Positions 42,382 through 53,857 of a DNA stretch of 64,000 nt are shown piece after piece (within the stretch, counting starts at the first letter, position 1; every line of letters starts with the position of its first letter). The stretch spans positions 516,320 through 580,319 of the forward strand of contig PHAR01000001.1 of NCBI GenBank assembly GCA_002840405.1. The letters are read 5' to 3'. This DNA is from Deltaproteobacteria bacterium HGW-Deltaproteobacteria-8 (GTDB lineage: Bacteria; Desulfobacterota; Desulfovibrionia; Desulfovibrionales; Desulfovibrionaceae). The notes under the pieces were generated by a model that made no database searches, was not told where the DNA came from, and saw only the letters and a program-made list of their open reading frames with translations. The position numbers were made by a program, and so were the translations under genes.

Positions 42382-45300
42382 ATGAAGAGATTCCTCGTCG
42401 CAGCCCTCAAGATTCTCCTGCTGATACTGCTGTTCGTGGCAGCGGCGGTGGGGTCGTATGCGCTGGTCAACTACATGGCCTGGCCCTGGTGGGCTGGGGC
42501 CTGTCTCTTCGGCGGCCTCATTGGCCTGGCCACGTCCGTGCTGTTCCTGCGCAAATGGCTGCTGCGCCGGCGCGAGAGGCGGTTCGTCAAGCGGATCATC
42601 GACCAGGACGAGACCGCCATCGCCGCGGCCCCGGCCCACGAGCGGCAGCGCCTCCGGGACCTGCAGGAGCGCTGGAAAGAGGCCGTGGAGCTCCTGCGCG
42701 CCTCGGAGCTGCGCAAGCGCGGCAACCCGCTGTATGTTCTGCCCTGGTACATGGTCTTCGGCGAGTCGGATTCCGGCAAAACCACGGCCATCACCAACAG
42801 CCGCTTGACCTCCATCCTGACGGACGTCGGCCCCATGCCGGGCGTCTCGGCCACGAAGAACTGCGACTGGTGGTTCTTCGAGGAGGCCATCATCCTCGAC
42901 ACGGCAGGGCGCTATGCAATCCCGCTGGACGAGTCCCAGGACAAGGAGGAGTGGGAGCATTTTCTCACGCTGCTGGTTAAATACCGGAAAAGGGAGCCCC
43001 TCAACGGGCTCATCATCACGGTTCTGGCGGACCAGCTGCTGGCCGGGAACATCGACGCCCTGACCGAATACGGCCGTGGCATCCGGCGGCGCGTGGACAC
43101 GCTCATGCGCGTGCTGGGCGCGCGTTTCCCGGTGTATGTGCTGGTCACCAAGCTGGACCTCGTCTTCGGCATGAAGGGGCTCATCGAGGTGTTGCCGGAA
43201 GAGGCGCTGTCCCAGGCCATGGGGCTGGTCAACGAGGCCACGTGCTCCGATCCCGAGGCCTTCGTGGACAAGACGGTCCTCAGCGTGACGGAGCGCCTGC
43301 GCGAACTGCGCCTGCTGCTGCTCGACAGCGCGAGCCGCTTCGACCCCGCCTTCCTGCTCTTCTCCGACGAGCTGGGCAGGCTCGCCCCCGGGCTCAAGGC
43401 CTTTTCCAAGGCGGTCTTCGAGGATAATTCCTACCAGGAATCGCCGCTGCTGCGCGGCATCTTCTTTTCCAGCGGCGAGCAGAAAGGCGAGCTTCACTCC
43501 GAATTTCTAAGCGGCCTGGCCTCCCTTGGCGGCATCAAGAGACGCCTCCCCGACACCAATCGCGGAGTGTTCCTGCACGATTTCTTTTCCAAGGTCCTGC
43601 CCCGCGACCGCAACCTGTTCACCCCCATCATGGAATACCTCCGCTGGAAGCTGCTCACCAGGAACCTGGGCATGGCCTCCTGGCTGCTGGGGCTCTTTTT
43701 CGTCTGCGGCCTCTTGAGCCTGTCCTATCTGGGGAACCTGCGGGCCATGAACGACCTGTTCGACGCCTTCCCGAAGAAGCCCGCGTATTCGGCCAATGTC
43801 GACGAGCGGGTCGTCGAAATGGCGTCCTTCAGGCAACGCATCACGCACTTGGACGAGCTGAATTCCAACTGGTGGGTGCCCCGCATGGGGCTGGACATCA
43901 GCCTTGAGGCCCAGGAAAAGGTGCAGGCCCTGTACTGCGAGCAATTCAAGCGCGTGCTGCTCGAGCCCTTTGACGCGCAGCTGCACAGGGCCATCGGCAA
44001 GCTCGACACGAAATCCGCAGAGCAGCTCACCAGCGATTACATCGCCTTGCTGGTCTGGCGCATCGACCTGATCAAAAGCCAGCGCGCAGGCGGCACCTTC
44101 AAGACGCTCTCCGCACGGCAGATGCCCGCCGGCAACATCCTGGCCGAGGTGGTTCCCGGATTCAACCAGGACCTCATGGGCTACTTCGGCCAGAACTACA
44201 TCGCCTACCTGCTGTGGAACAACGACAAGGAGAGCCTGCGCGAGCAGCAGCTCCTGCTCGAGGCGGGCCTGGGCAAGGTGCTCAGCCTCAAGGGCAACGA
44301 CTTCAACTGGCTGGTGGATTGGGCCAACCAGAATCCGGCCGTGCATCCGGTCACCTACCGCGACTTCTGGGGCGGCCCGCCGCTGCCCCTGGGCGACGAC
44401 GTGTACATCCCCCCGGCCTACACCACCGCAGGCCGGGAGGTGCTCAAGAACTTCCTGACCGAGCTGCGCAACGCCATGAAGGACACCACGGAGTTCGACA
44501 AGCAGGAGAAGCGCTTCTGGGCGTGGTATGCGAACTCGTTCTACACCGCCTGGTATGAATTTGCGGACCACTTCCGCGAAGGCGAAGGCCAGCTTTTGAC
44601 CATGACGGACCACCGCGACATGGCCGCGCGCATGTCCACCGTGGACAATCCGTACTACTCCCTGCTCACCCGGATGCAGACCGAGTTCGCCCCGCTCAAG
44701 GACTTCGCCACGCCGCCGGACTGGGTCGGGCAGGTGGCGTATTTCAATGCCATTCTGGCGCAATACAAGGCCAGCAAGTCCAAGGGCGTGGCCGAGATCT
44801 CGGAGCGGGCGGAAGACGCCCTGCGGAAGACCATGGCGGAGCTGGGCGGCACCCTGGCCGTCAGCATCGAGAAACGCATCGAGGCAGCCAACAAGCTGGA
44901 TTCCCTCATGGCTGTCCTGGCCAACATGGGCCATTTCGCCGACACCCAGAAGGACGCCTTCAAGAGCGCCACGGCGCTGTATCCCGGCGGCGGCGGCTCG
45001 TCCGGCGGTTCCGACGCGGCCGGGGCGGCTAATGCCGCCGGAGCGGCAAGCCCCGCCGGCGGCAAGCCCGGCAGCAAGAGCCCCGTGGACGAGGCTGCCC
45101 AGGCCATCTCCACGCTCAAGTCGCTCATGGGCATCAAGGGCCGTGGCGAGGGCCTGTTCTGGGACATGGTGTCCGGTCCCCTGCGCTACATCGTCTATGT
45201 CATCACCATGGAGGCCTCCTGTGAGCTGCAGGAGCTCTGGGAGGGTCGCGTCATGGCCGAGGTCGCCCATGTGCCGAGCGACAAGCGGCGCGAGAAGCTG

Positions 45301-45915
45301 TTCGGCAAATCCGGGCTGGTCAACGCCTTCACCAGCGGCCCGGCCAAGCCGTTCCTGCGCCGCGACGCCAAGGGCTGGCACGGCCAGAGCTGGTTCGGCA
45401 TCCCGTTCCCGTTCCTCGACGACTTCTTCACCTTCCTCAACGAAGGCGCGCGTGGAAGCCAGCAGCTTCAGCCTGAATACAAGGTGACCATGTCCACCGT
45501 CCCCACCACAGTGAACGTGGGCGCCAGCGAGGAACCCTATGCCACGCGGCTGGAGGTGGAATGCGGCAGCGAGCAGCAGGTGCTGAACAACTTCAACTAT
45601 TCCGAAAGCAAGGTCTTCACCTGGAAGCCGGAAGAATGCGGCGCCACGACCCTGACCATTGAGTTCCCCGGGCTGAAGCTGGCCCGGATCTATGACGGCA
45701 AGTTCGGTTTCGCCAAGTTCCTGGATGATTTCAGGCAGGGCGCCAAGACCTTTACCCTGCAGGATTTCCCTGAGCAGAGAAGGGGCCTTGCCGGGCTGGG
45801 CGTGAGGAGCATCACCGTGGGCTACACATTCAAGGGGGCCACCCCTGTCCTGGGCGTGCTGGACATCGAGCCCATCAATCTTCCGGAGTCCATAACGGAC
45901 TGTTGGCAGCAGTAG
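42382..45915 (+). CDS. tssM: T6SS inner-membrane protein TssM (IcmF)
   Basis: An 1177-residue IcmF-family protein. Two membrane helices near the start (about 8-55), a cytoplasmic NTPase-like domain with Walker A GESDSGKTT (about 127-135), a further helix near 430-450 (ASWLLGLFFVCGLLSLSYL), and a large periplasmic part that contacts TssJ. A Gly/Ala/Ser-rich insert (about 870-900: GGGGSSGGSDAAGAANAAG) is an unusual flexible linker. The conserved C-terminal beta domain ends at ITDCWQQ. The Walker A is intact, so nucleotide use is possible. Confidence 0.96.
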   Translation: MKRFLVAALKILLLILLFVAAAVGSYALVNYMAWPWWAGACLFGGLIGLATSVLFLRKWLLRRRERRFVKRIIDQDETAIAAAPAHERQRLRDLQERWKEAVELLRASELRKRGNPLYVLPWYMVFGESDSGKTTAITNSRLTSILTDVGPMPGVSATKNCDWWFFEEAIILDTAGRYAIPLDESQDKEEWEHFLTLLVKYRKREPLNGLIITVLADQLLAGNIDALTEYGRGIRRRVDTLMRVLGARFPVYVLVTKLDLVFGMKGLIEVLPEEALSQAMGLVNEATCSDPEAFVDKTVLSVTERLRELRLLLLDSASRFDPAFLLFSDELGRLAPGLKAFSKAVFEDNSYQESPLLRGIFFSSGEQKGELHSEFLSGLASLGGIKRRLPDTNRGVFLHDFFSKVLPRDRNLFTPIMEYLRWKLLTRNLGMASWLLGLFFVCGLLSLSYLGNLRAMNDLFDAFPKKPAYSANVDERVVEMASFRQRITHLDELNSNWWVPRMGLDISLEAQEKVQALYCEQFKRVLLEPFDAQLHRAIGKLDTKSAEQLTSDYIALLVWRIDLIKSQRAGGTFKTLSARQMPAGNILAEVVPGFNQDLMGYFGQNYIAYLLWNNDKESLREQQLLLEAGLGKVLSLKGNDFNWLVDWANQNPAVHPVTYRDFWGGPPLPLGDDVYIPPAYTTAGREVLKNFLTELRNAMKDTTEFDKQEKRFWAWYANSFYTAWYEFADHFREGEGQLLTMTDHRDMAARMSTVDNPYYSLLTRMQTEFAPLKDFATPPDWVGQVAYFNAILAQYKASKSKGVAEISERAEDALRKTMAELGGTLAVSIEKRIEAANKLDSLMAVLANMGHFADTQKDAFKSATALYPGGGGSSGGSDAAGAANAAGAASPAGGKPGSKSPVDEAAQAISTLKSLMGIKGRGEGLFWDMVSGPLRYIVYVITMEASCELQELWEGRVMAEVAHVPSDKRREKLFGKSGLVNAFTSGPAKPFLRRDAKGWHGQSWFGIPFPFLDDFFTFLNEGARGSQQLQPEYKVTMSTVPTTVNVGASEEPYATRLEVECGSEQQVLNNFNYSESKVFTWKPEECGATTLTIEFPGLKLARIYDGKFGFAKFLDDFRQGAKTFTLQDFPEQRRGLAGLGVRSITVGYTFKGATPVLGVLDIEPINLPESITDCWQQ

Positions 45916-45939
45916 GCTGCATTGGAACGGAGCAGTGGC

Positions 45940-46659
45940 GTGCTAATGGCTTTCTACCGAAGATTCTACATCCTGCTCTTCCTGATCTGGCTTGGGGCCA
46001 CGGCGGGAGTCTTCGTGCTTACCGTGTGGGGCGACCTCGGCACGTTCCTGACTGATTTCCAGAAGATCGCCAGCGCCGGGATGGAACCGAGCGACATGAA
46101 CGCCTCCGACGTGGACGCCATCGCCCGGGCAGCGGACAAGGCCGTGCAGGAATCGCAGATGGCCAAATACATCGTCCGCAGAGAAGTCTCCCGCGAGGTG
46201 CTGTCCATCGAGAAGAACGTGAAGAAGGTCTTCAGGATCAAGGACAGCACAACGGATGCGGCGGTTGAGACCCTTGCCCGGGACCGGGAGGCGGCCCTGC
46301 GGGACCAGCCCCGGCCTGATTCCGGCACGGGCGAGCTCAAGGCCCTGACCTTCACCAAGACCAGCGCCCGGATGACCGCCCATCTCTCGACCACCAGGAT
46401 CGTGGACAAGGTCACGACCTTCTGGATGTCGCACCCGACCCGGCTCGTGGTCGACCTGCGCGGCGGGTGGGAAAACGTCGTCTCCCGAACCCATACCTTC
46501 ACCGACAGCTTCATCTCCCGGGTCGTCATCGGCACACAGCCCGACAGGCTGCGGGTTGTCTTCAACTTCCAGGACACCAAGGCGCCCCAGGGCGAGCGGC
46601 CCGACCTGATCTACTCGGACAACGGCCTGGACATCGTGGTGGACAACACCGCCAAGTGA
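45940..46659 (+). CDS. Membrane-anchored AMIN-domain protein at the end of the T6SS operon
   Basis: About 239 residues. It has one N-terminal membrane helix (FYILLFLIWLGATAGVFVLTVW), a charged helical stretch (about 35-125) and a C-terminal AMIN domain (from about 140: MTAHLSTTRIVDKVTTFW...PTRLVVDLRGG...RVVIGTQPDRLRVVFNF). AMIN domains bind peptidoglycan or guide envelope machines such as amidases and secretins. The gene follows tssM by ~25 bases, so it probably belongs to the membrane complex. TssL here lacks a peptidoglycan-binding domain, and this protein may supply that anchor. The start is uncertain: GTG 45940 has GGAG 7 bases upstream; ATG 45946 and TTG 45922 are alternatives. Confidence 0.7.
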   Translation: MLMAFYRRFYILLFLIWLGATAGVFVLTVWGDLGTFLTDFQKIASAGMEPSDMNASDVDAIARAADKAVQESQMAKYIVRREVSREVLSIEKNVKKVFRIKDSTTDAAVETLARDREAALRDQPRPDSGTGELKALTFTKTSARMTAHLSTTRIVDKVTTFWMSHPTRLVVDLRGGWENVVSRTHTFTDSFISRVVIGTQPDRLRVVFNFQDTKAPQGERPDLIYSDNGLDIVVDNTAK

Positions 46660-46682
46660 CCCGCGCGGCCCCCGGAACAGGC

Positions 46683-46723
46683 CAAGGCCGCCAGCGGGAG
46701 CCATTCTTCCGCCAGCGGCCTTG
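46683..46723. terminator. Bidirectional hairpin between convergent genes
   Basis: CAAGGCCGC (46683-46691) pairs perfectly with GCGGCCTTG (46715-46723) around a 23-base loop. It lies between the T6SS operon end and the reverse-strand lipoprotein gene, the expected place for a shared terminator; there is no strong T-run on either side. Confidence 0.45.
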
Positions 46724-46810
46724 TTGCCAAAGGGTATGTCTTTCGAGAGGTCTATTCCGTCAGGTGCCATCTCTTCGGACGGCCTGGCCGGGACCTTTAG
46801 GGTCAAGCCG

Positions 46811-47320
46811 TTATTTCGCGGCCTCCGGGGCAGGCTTGGCGGCATCTCCCGGGGCAGCCTCGGTCTTGCGCACAAAGGCCATTTTGGTGATGATGCCGGT
46901 CTTGGCGCGGTAGCTGATGAGCACGTTGTAGCCCTTGGCCGGCGCGTAGATGAGCCTCTCCTCGGCGGCCTCGAAGGCCTTGATGAAGATGGAGAATATC
47001 TCGGTGATGATGCCGCGGCCCGGTTCGGGGTCGGCCTTGATCTCCACCTTGCCGCCGAACTTCTCCACCTTGGAGAGCCATTTGTCCATGCGCTCAGGGA
47101 TGTTGTTCAGGGTGATCACCGCCGGGAAGAGCACGTCCACGCTCTCCTGTCCGGCCTCAAGGGAGGCCGAGAGCTTGTAGTCGAAGCCCGTGGTGTCCAT
47201 GAACTGGACCTCCTTCTGGGCTGCGGTCCCGGCGGCCGGGTTCTGGGGGGCGCAGGCAGAGACCAGGAAACACAGAAAACATGCGGCCAACAGCGCCAGG
47301 ATTGATTTTTCTCGCTTCAT
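46811..47320 (-). CDS. Uncharacterised lipoprotein
   Basis: A 169-residue protein with a clear lipoprotein signal: SILALLAACFLCFLVSAC, so Cys at about residue 23 is the lipidation site. The mature part has a beta/alpha pattern (VQFMDTTGFDYKLSASLEAG; ITEIFSIFIKAFEAAEERL; YNVLISYRAKTGIITKMAF) and a Pro/Ala/Lys tail. I do not recognise its family. AGGAGAGG precedes the ATG. On its strand TTGACA (47389-47384) lies ~65 bases upstream, with a weak -10, and may be its promoter. It is not part of an operon. Confidence 0.75.
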   Translation of the reverse strand: MKREKSILALLAACFLCFLVSACAPQNPAAGTAAQKEVQFMDTTGFDYKLSASLEAGQESVDVLFPAVITLNNIPERMDKWLSKVEKFGGKVEIKADPEPGRGIITEIFSIFIKAFEAAEERLIYAPAKGYNVLISYRAKTGIITKMAFVRKTEAAPGDAAKPAPEAAK

Positions 47321-47526
47321 GGTCCCTCTCCTCTCGGATGAAATATCAGGCTATGTAAACGCCCTAGGATATCAGGGCAATCCTGTCAACAGCCATGCCC
47401 GGCCGCCGCGCCCGCCACAGGGACCGCCAGGGGCCGACCCCTTGCCTGCTGACGACGAATGACGTACATCACACCCGTTTCAACGCCCGGCCCAGAACCA
47501 CTAAAACCTCACAAGCGGCGGAATCA

Positions 47527-50763
<3,237 letters not shown>

Positions 50764-50764
50764 C

Positions 50765-50830
50765 GGTCCGCCAGCGGACCACGGTAGAACCGGAGGGTGC
50801 TCTTGCCCTCCGGAGGCTCTTTTATTTGTT
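50765..50830 (+). terminator. Intrinsic terminator after carB
   Basis: CCGGAGGG (50790-50797), loop TGCTCTTG, CCCTCCGG (50806-50813) then AGGCTCTTTTATTTG. A second, smaller hairpin GGTCCGC/GCGGACC lies just before it (50765-50780). Together they form the clearest Rho-independent terminator in the window. Confidence 0.85.
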
Positions 50831-50864
50831 TACCCGGCGGGCACCCCCCGGACAGGACACATCA

Positions 50865-52268
50865 ATGAAGCGTGATTATTGTGGTCTCTTCGGCATCTAC
50901 GGACACCCCGAGGCCGCGCGCATGGCCTACTTCGGACTTTACGCCCTGCAGCACCGCGGGCAGGAATCCGCCGGCATCGTCACCTGGGACGGCCAGGGCA
51001 TCCGCGAGCAGCGCGGCATGGGCCTGGTGCACGACGTGTTCAACGAGCGGCACCTGGGCAAGGAGCTCAAAGGCCAGATCGCCCTGGGCCATGTCCGCTA
51101 CTCCACCACCGGCGTCTCGCTCATCAGAAACGCCCAGCCCTTCCTGGTGCGCTTCAAGGACTGGCACATCGGCGTGGGCCACAACGGCAACCTGGTGAAC
51201 ACCCTTGAGCTGCGGCAGGAGTTGGAGAATGACGGCTCCATCTTCCAGACCACCATGGACACCGAGGTCTTTGTCCACCTGATCGCCAAGCACATGAACG
51301 GCAGCACCATCGAGGAGGCCATCCTCAAGGCCTGCGCGCGGGTCAAGGGAGCGTACTCGCTCCTGATCCTGGCCAACAACAAGCTCCTCGCCGTGCGCGA
51401 CCCCCACGGGCTGCGGCCCCTGTGCCTGGGCCGGCTGAACGACAACTACGTCTTCGCCTCCGAGACCTGCGCCTTTGACTTGATCGAGGCCGAATACATC
51501 CGCCAGGTGGAGCCCGGCGAGATGATCGTCATCGAGGGCGGACGCCTGACCAGCCACCGTCTGCTGGAAACGGCCCCCAAGCGCCAGTGCATCTTCGAGC
51601 TCATCTATTTCGCCCGGCCCGACTCCATGGTCTTTGACGAGGGCGTGTACGAGCGCCGCAAGGCCATGGGCGCGAAGCTGGCCATGGAAGCGCCCGTGGA
51701 CGCGGACTTCGTCATGCCCTTCCCGGACTCCGGCAACTACGCGGCCGTGGGCTATTCCCAGGCCTCGGGCCTGCCGCTGGAGCTGGCCATGATCCGCAAC
51801 CACTACGTGGGCCGCACCTTCATCCAGCCCAGCCAGGACATGCGCAACTTCAGCGTGCGCGTGAAGCTGAACCCCGTGCGCAGCATGATCGAGGGCAAGC
51901 GCATCCTGATCGTCGAGGACTCCATCGTGCGCGGCACCACCATCCGCACCCGCGTGAAGAAGCTGCGCGAGATGGGCGCGAGAGAGATCCACATGCGCGT
52001 CTCCTGCCCGGCCATCCGCTTCCCCTGCTTCTACGGCATCGACTTCTCCAGCAAGGGCGAGCTCATCGCCGCCACCACCCCGGTGAACGACATCGCCCGG
52101 TTCATCGGCCTAGACAGCCTGCACTACCTGTCCATCCCCGGCCTGCTTGATTCCGTGGTGGAAAAAAATGCCCACTGCCTGGCCTGCTTCGACGGCAACT
52201 ACCCCATTGCGCCCTGCGCGCACCAGGGCAAGATGTGCCTGGAGGCCGAGTCCAAGGTGGTAGGCTAG
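50865..52268 (+). CDS. purF: Amidophosphoribosyltransferase
   Basis: A 467-residue enzyme of the first committed purine step (PRPP + glutamine to phosphoribosylamine). The N-terminal Ntn-type glutaminase domain starts MKRDYCGLFGIYG; Cys6 would be the nucleophile after removal of five residues. GHVRYSTTG and NGNLVNT belong to this domain. The C-terminal phosphoribosyltransferase has the PRPP loop VEDSIVRGTT. A late cysteine-rich stretch (CPAIRFPCFYGID; AHCLACFDGNYPIAPCAHQGKMC) fits the [4Fe-4S]-containing Bacillus-type PurF. The ATG at 50865 is preferred; upstream frame is within the terminator tail. Confidence 0.96.
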   Translation: MKRDYCGLFGIYGHPEAARMAYFGLYALQHRGQESAGIVTWDGQGIREQRGMGLVHDVFNERHLGKELKGQIALGHVRYSTTGVSLIRNAQPFLVRFKDWHIGVGHNGNLVNTLELRQELENDGSIFQTTMDTEVFVHLIAKHMNGSTIEEAILKACARVKGAYSLLILANNKLLAVRDPHGLRPLCLGRLNDNYVFASETCAFDLIEAEYIRQVEPGEMIVIEGGRLTSHRLLETAPKRQCIFELIYFARPDSMVFDEGVYERRKAMGAKLAMEAPVDADFVMPFPDSGNYAAVGYSQASGLPLELAMIRNHYVGRTFIQPSQDMRNFSVRVKLNPVRSMIEGKRILIVEDSIVRGTTIRTRVKKLREMGAREIHMRVSCPAIRFPCFYGIDFSSKGELIAATTPVNDIARFIGLDSLHYLSIPGLLDSVVEKNAHCLACFDGNYPIAPCAHQGKMCLEAESKVVG

Positions 52269-52276
52269 GAGCCGCC

Positions 52277-53302
52277 ATGAGCGACTGCCCGGGCAACGGC
52301 ACCTCGAACGGCACCCCGCCGGCCGGCGGCTGGCTTGAACTGGCCCGCGAGGTCCTGGACATCGAGATGGAGGGCCTGGCCGCCGTGCGCGACCAGCTTG
52401 ACGGCGGCTTCACCGAGGCCCTGGAGCTTCTGGCGGCCTGCAAAGGCCGCGTGGTGGTCACGGGCATCGGCAAGTCCGGGCTCGTGGCCCGCAAGATCGC
52501 GGCCACCCTGTCCAGCACCGGCACCCCGGCCTTCTTCCTGCACCCGGTGGAGGGCGCCCACGGCGACCTGGGCATGATCCGGGGCGAGGATGTGGTGCTG
52601 GCCCTGTCCAACTCCGGCGAGACCGACGAGTTGAACAACCTGCTGCCCGCCCTGCGCGCGCTAGGCGTGTCCGTTGTGGGCATCACCTCCGGCGCGGACT
52701 CCACCCTGGCGCGCATGTCCGACGTGGTCATCGAGGCCCGCGTCCCGCGCGAGGCCTGCCCCATGAACCTGGCCCCCACGGCCAGCACCACCGCAGCCTT
52801 GGCAGTGGGTGACGCCCTGGCCGTGTGCCTCATGCGCATCAAGGACTTCGGCACCAAGGACTTCAAGCGCGTGCATCCCGCCGGAGCCCTGGGCGCACGC
52901 CTGTCGCAGCCGGTTTCCAACTTCATGCACACAGAAAAGATGCCCGTGACGCCGCAAACCGCCCCTGTGTCCCAGGCGCTGGCCGCGCTGAACGCCGGGG
53001 GCTTCGGCTTGGTGGCCGTGACGGATGAGGCCGGGCTGCTGGCGGGCGTGCTCACCGATGGTGACGTGCGCCGCATGCTGTTCCATGAAAATGGCTACAA
53101 CCCCGCCTGGCCGGTCACCGCCTTCATGACGGTCAATCCGCGCAGCGTGGACACCACCGCCAGCTCGGGCCAGGTGCTGGATCTCATGGAGGCCAAACAG
53201 ATCACTGTGCTTCCTGTGCTGGCCAGGGATGGCACTCTTGCTGGGCTCGTGCATGTGCACGATCTGCTGGGCAAGGGCAACGTCCGCTTTGCCCCGGAGT
53301 AA
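52277..53302 (+). CDS. kdsD: Arabinose-5-phosphate isomerase (KdsD/GutQ family)
   Basis: A 341-residue enzyme converting ribulose 5-phosphate to arabinose 5-phosphate, the entry to KDO and lipopolysaccharide. A SIS sugar-isomerase domain (about 35-180: VVVTGIGKSGLVARKIAATLSSTG; HPVEGAHGDLGM; ALSNSGETDEL) is followed by two CBS domains (about 210-340: MPVTPQTAPVSQAL; LLAGVLTDGDVRRML; ITVLPVLARDGTLAGLVHVHDLL). The order matches KdsD. AGGAG overlaps the purF stop, so it is co-transcribed with purF. Confidence 0.95.
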   Translation: MSDCPGNGTSNGTPPAGGWLELAREVLDIEMEGLAAVRDQLDGGFTEALELLAACKGRVVVTGIGKSGLVARKIAATLSSTGTPAFFLHPVEGAHGDLGMIRGEDVVLALSNSGETDELNNLLPALRALGVSVVGITSGADSTLARMSDVVIEARVPREACPMNLAPTASTTAALAVGDALAVCLMRIKDFGTKDFKRVHPAGALGARLSQPVSNFMHTEKMPVTPQTAPVSQALAALNAGGFGLVAVTDEAGLLAGVLTDGDVRRMLFHENGYNPAWPVTAFMTVNPRSVDTTASSGQVLDLMEAKQITVLPVLARDGTLAGLVHVHDLLGKGNVRFAPE

Positions 53303-53305
53303 CCC

Positions 53306-53857
53306 CTGGACAGAAATACCGCCACCGCCGCACCTGCCTTTGGCAAGGACCCCTGCAGCCGCTGTGCGGAAATTTCTGGCACCTGCTGCTCCCTTTCGCC
53401 CGGCCAGGAGGAGTTCTGCTTTCCGCTCTCGGACAGTGAGCGCGCAGACATGGAAGCCGCCGGGGCCGGACCGGACATGTTCTTCACCCAGGTCAACACC
53501 CCAAATTTTTTGGACAACCTCTGCCGCCTGTTCCCAGGCGAGGAGGCCAGACTGGGCGAGCTATTTCCCCCCGGGGGTGCGCATAGCCGCCTGGCCGTGA
53601 GCCTGACCGGCGCATGCCTGCTGCTGGGGCCCGAGGGCTGCAGCCTGCCGCGTGAAGCCAGGCCCTACTACTGCCGCCTGTTTCCCTTCTGGATACGCGG
53701 GGGCCGACAGATGTATTTCGAGTCCAAGGAGTGCCAGGCCCTGCGCGAGAGTCGCGGCGGGGCCGGGCTTTTGAAACGCCTGGGCATGACCGAAACAGGC
53801 GTCATCGAGCTGTACCAACGATTACGCGAGGCCTGGGGCCTCACGGAGCGCAGATAA
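53306..53857 (+). CDS. YkgJ-family cysteine-cluster protein with non-standard start
   Basis: About 183 residues. The family motif C-x2-C-x6-C-C is visible as CSRCAEISGTCC near residue 18, with later cysteines (FCFPLS, NLCRLFPG, GCSLP, YYCRLFPFW, ECQAL) expected for a zinc or iron-sulfur site in YkgJ (UPF0153) proteins. The first in-frame ATG, at 53450, would remove this motif. The frame is open back to the kdsD stop with no ATG, GTG or TTG before the motif. The best candidate is CTG at 53306, with GGAG 6 bases upstream. Otherwise expression would need read-through. It ends in TAA that abuts the mrcA ATG. Function is not known beyond metal binding. Confidence 0.65.
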   Translation: MDRNTATAAPAFGKDPCSRCAEISGTCCSLSPGQEEFCFPLSDSERADMEAAGAGPDMFFTQVNTPNFLDNLCRLFPGEEARLGELFPPGGAHSRLAVSLTGACLLLGPEGCSLPREARPYYCRLFPFWIRGGRQMYFESKECQALRESRGGAGLLKRLGMTETGVIELYQRLREAWGLTERR

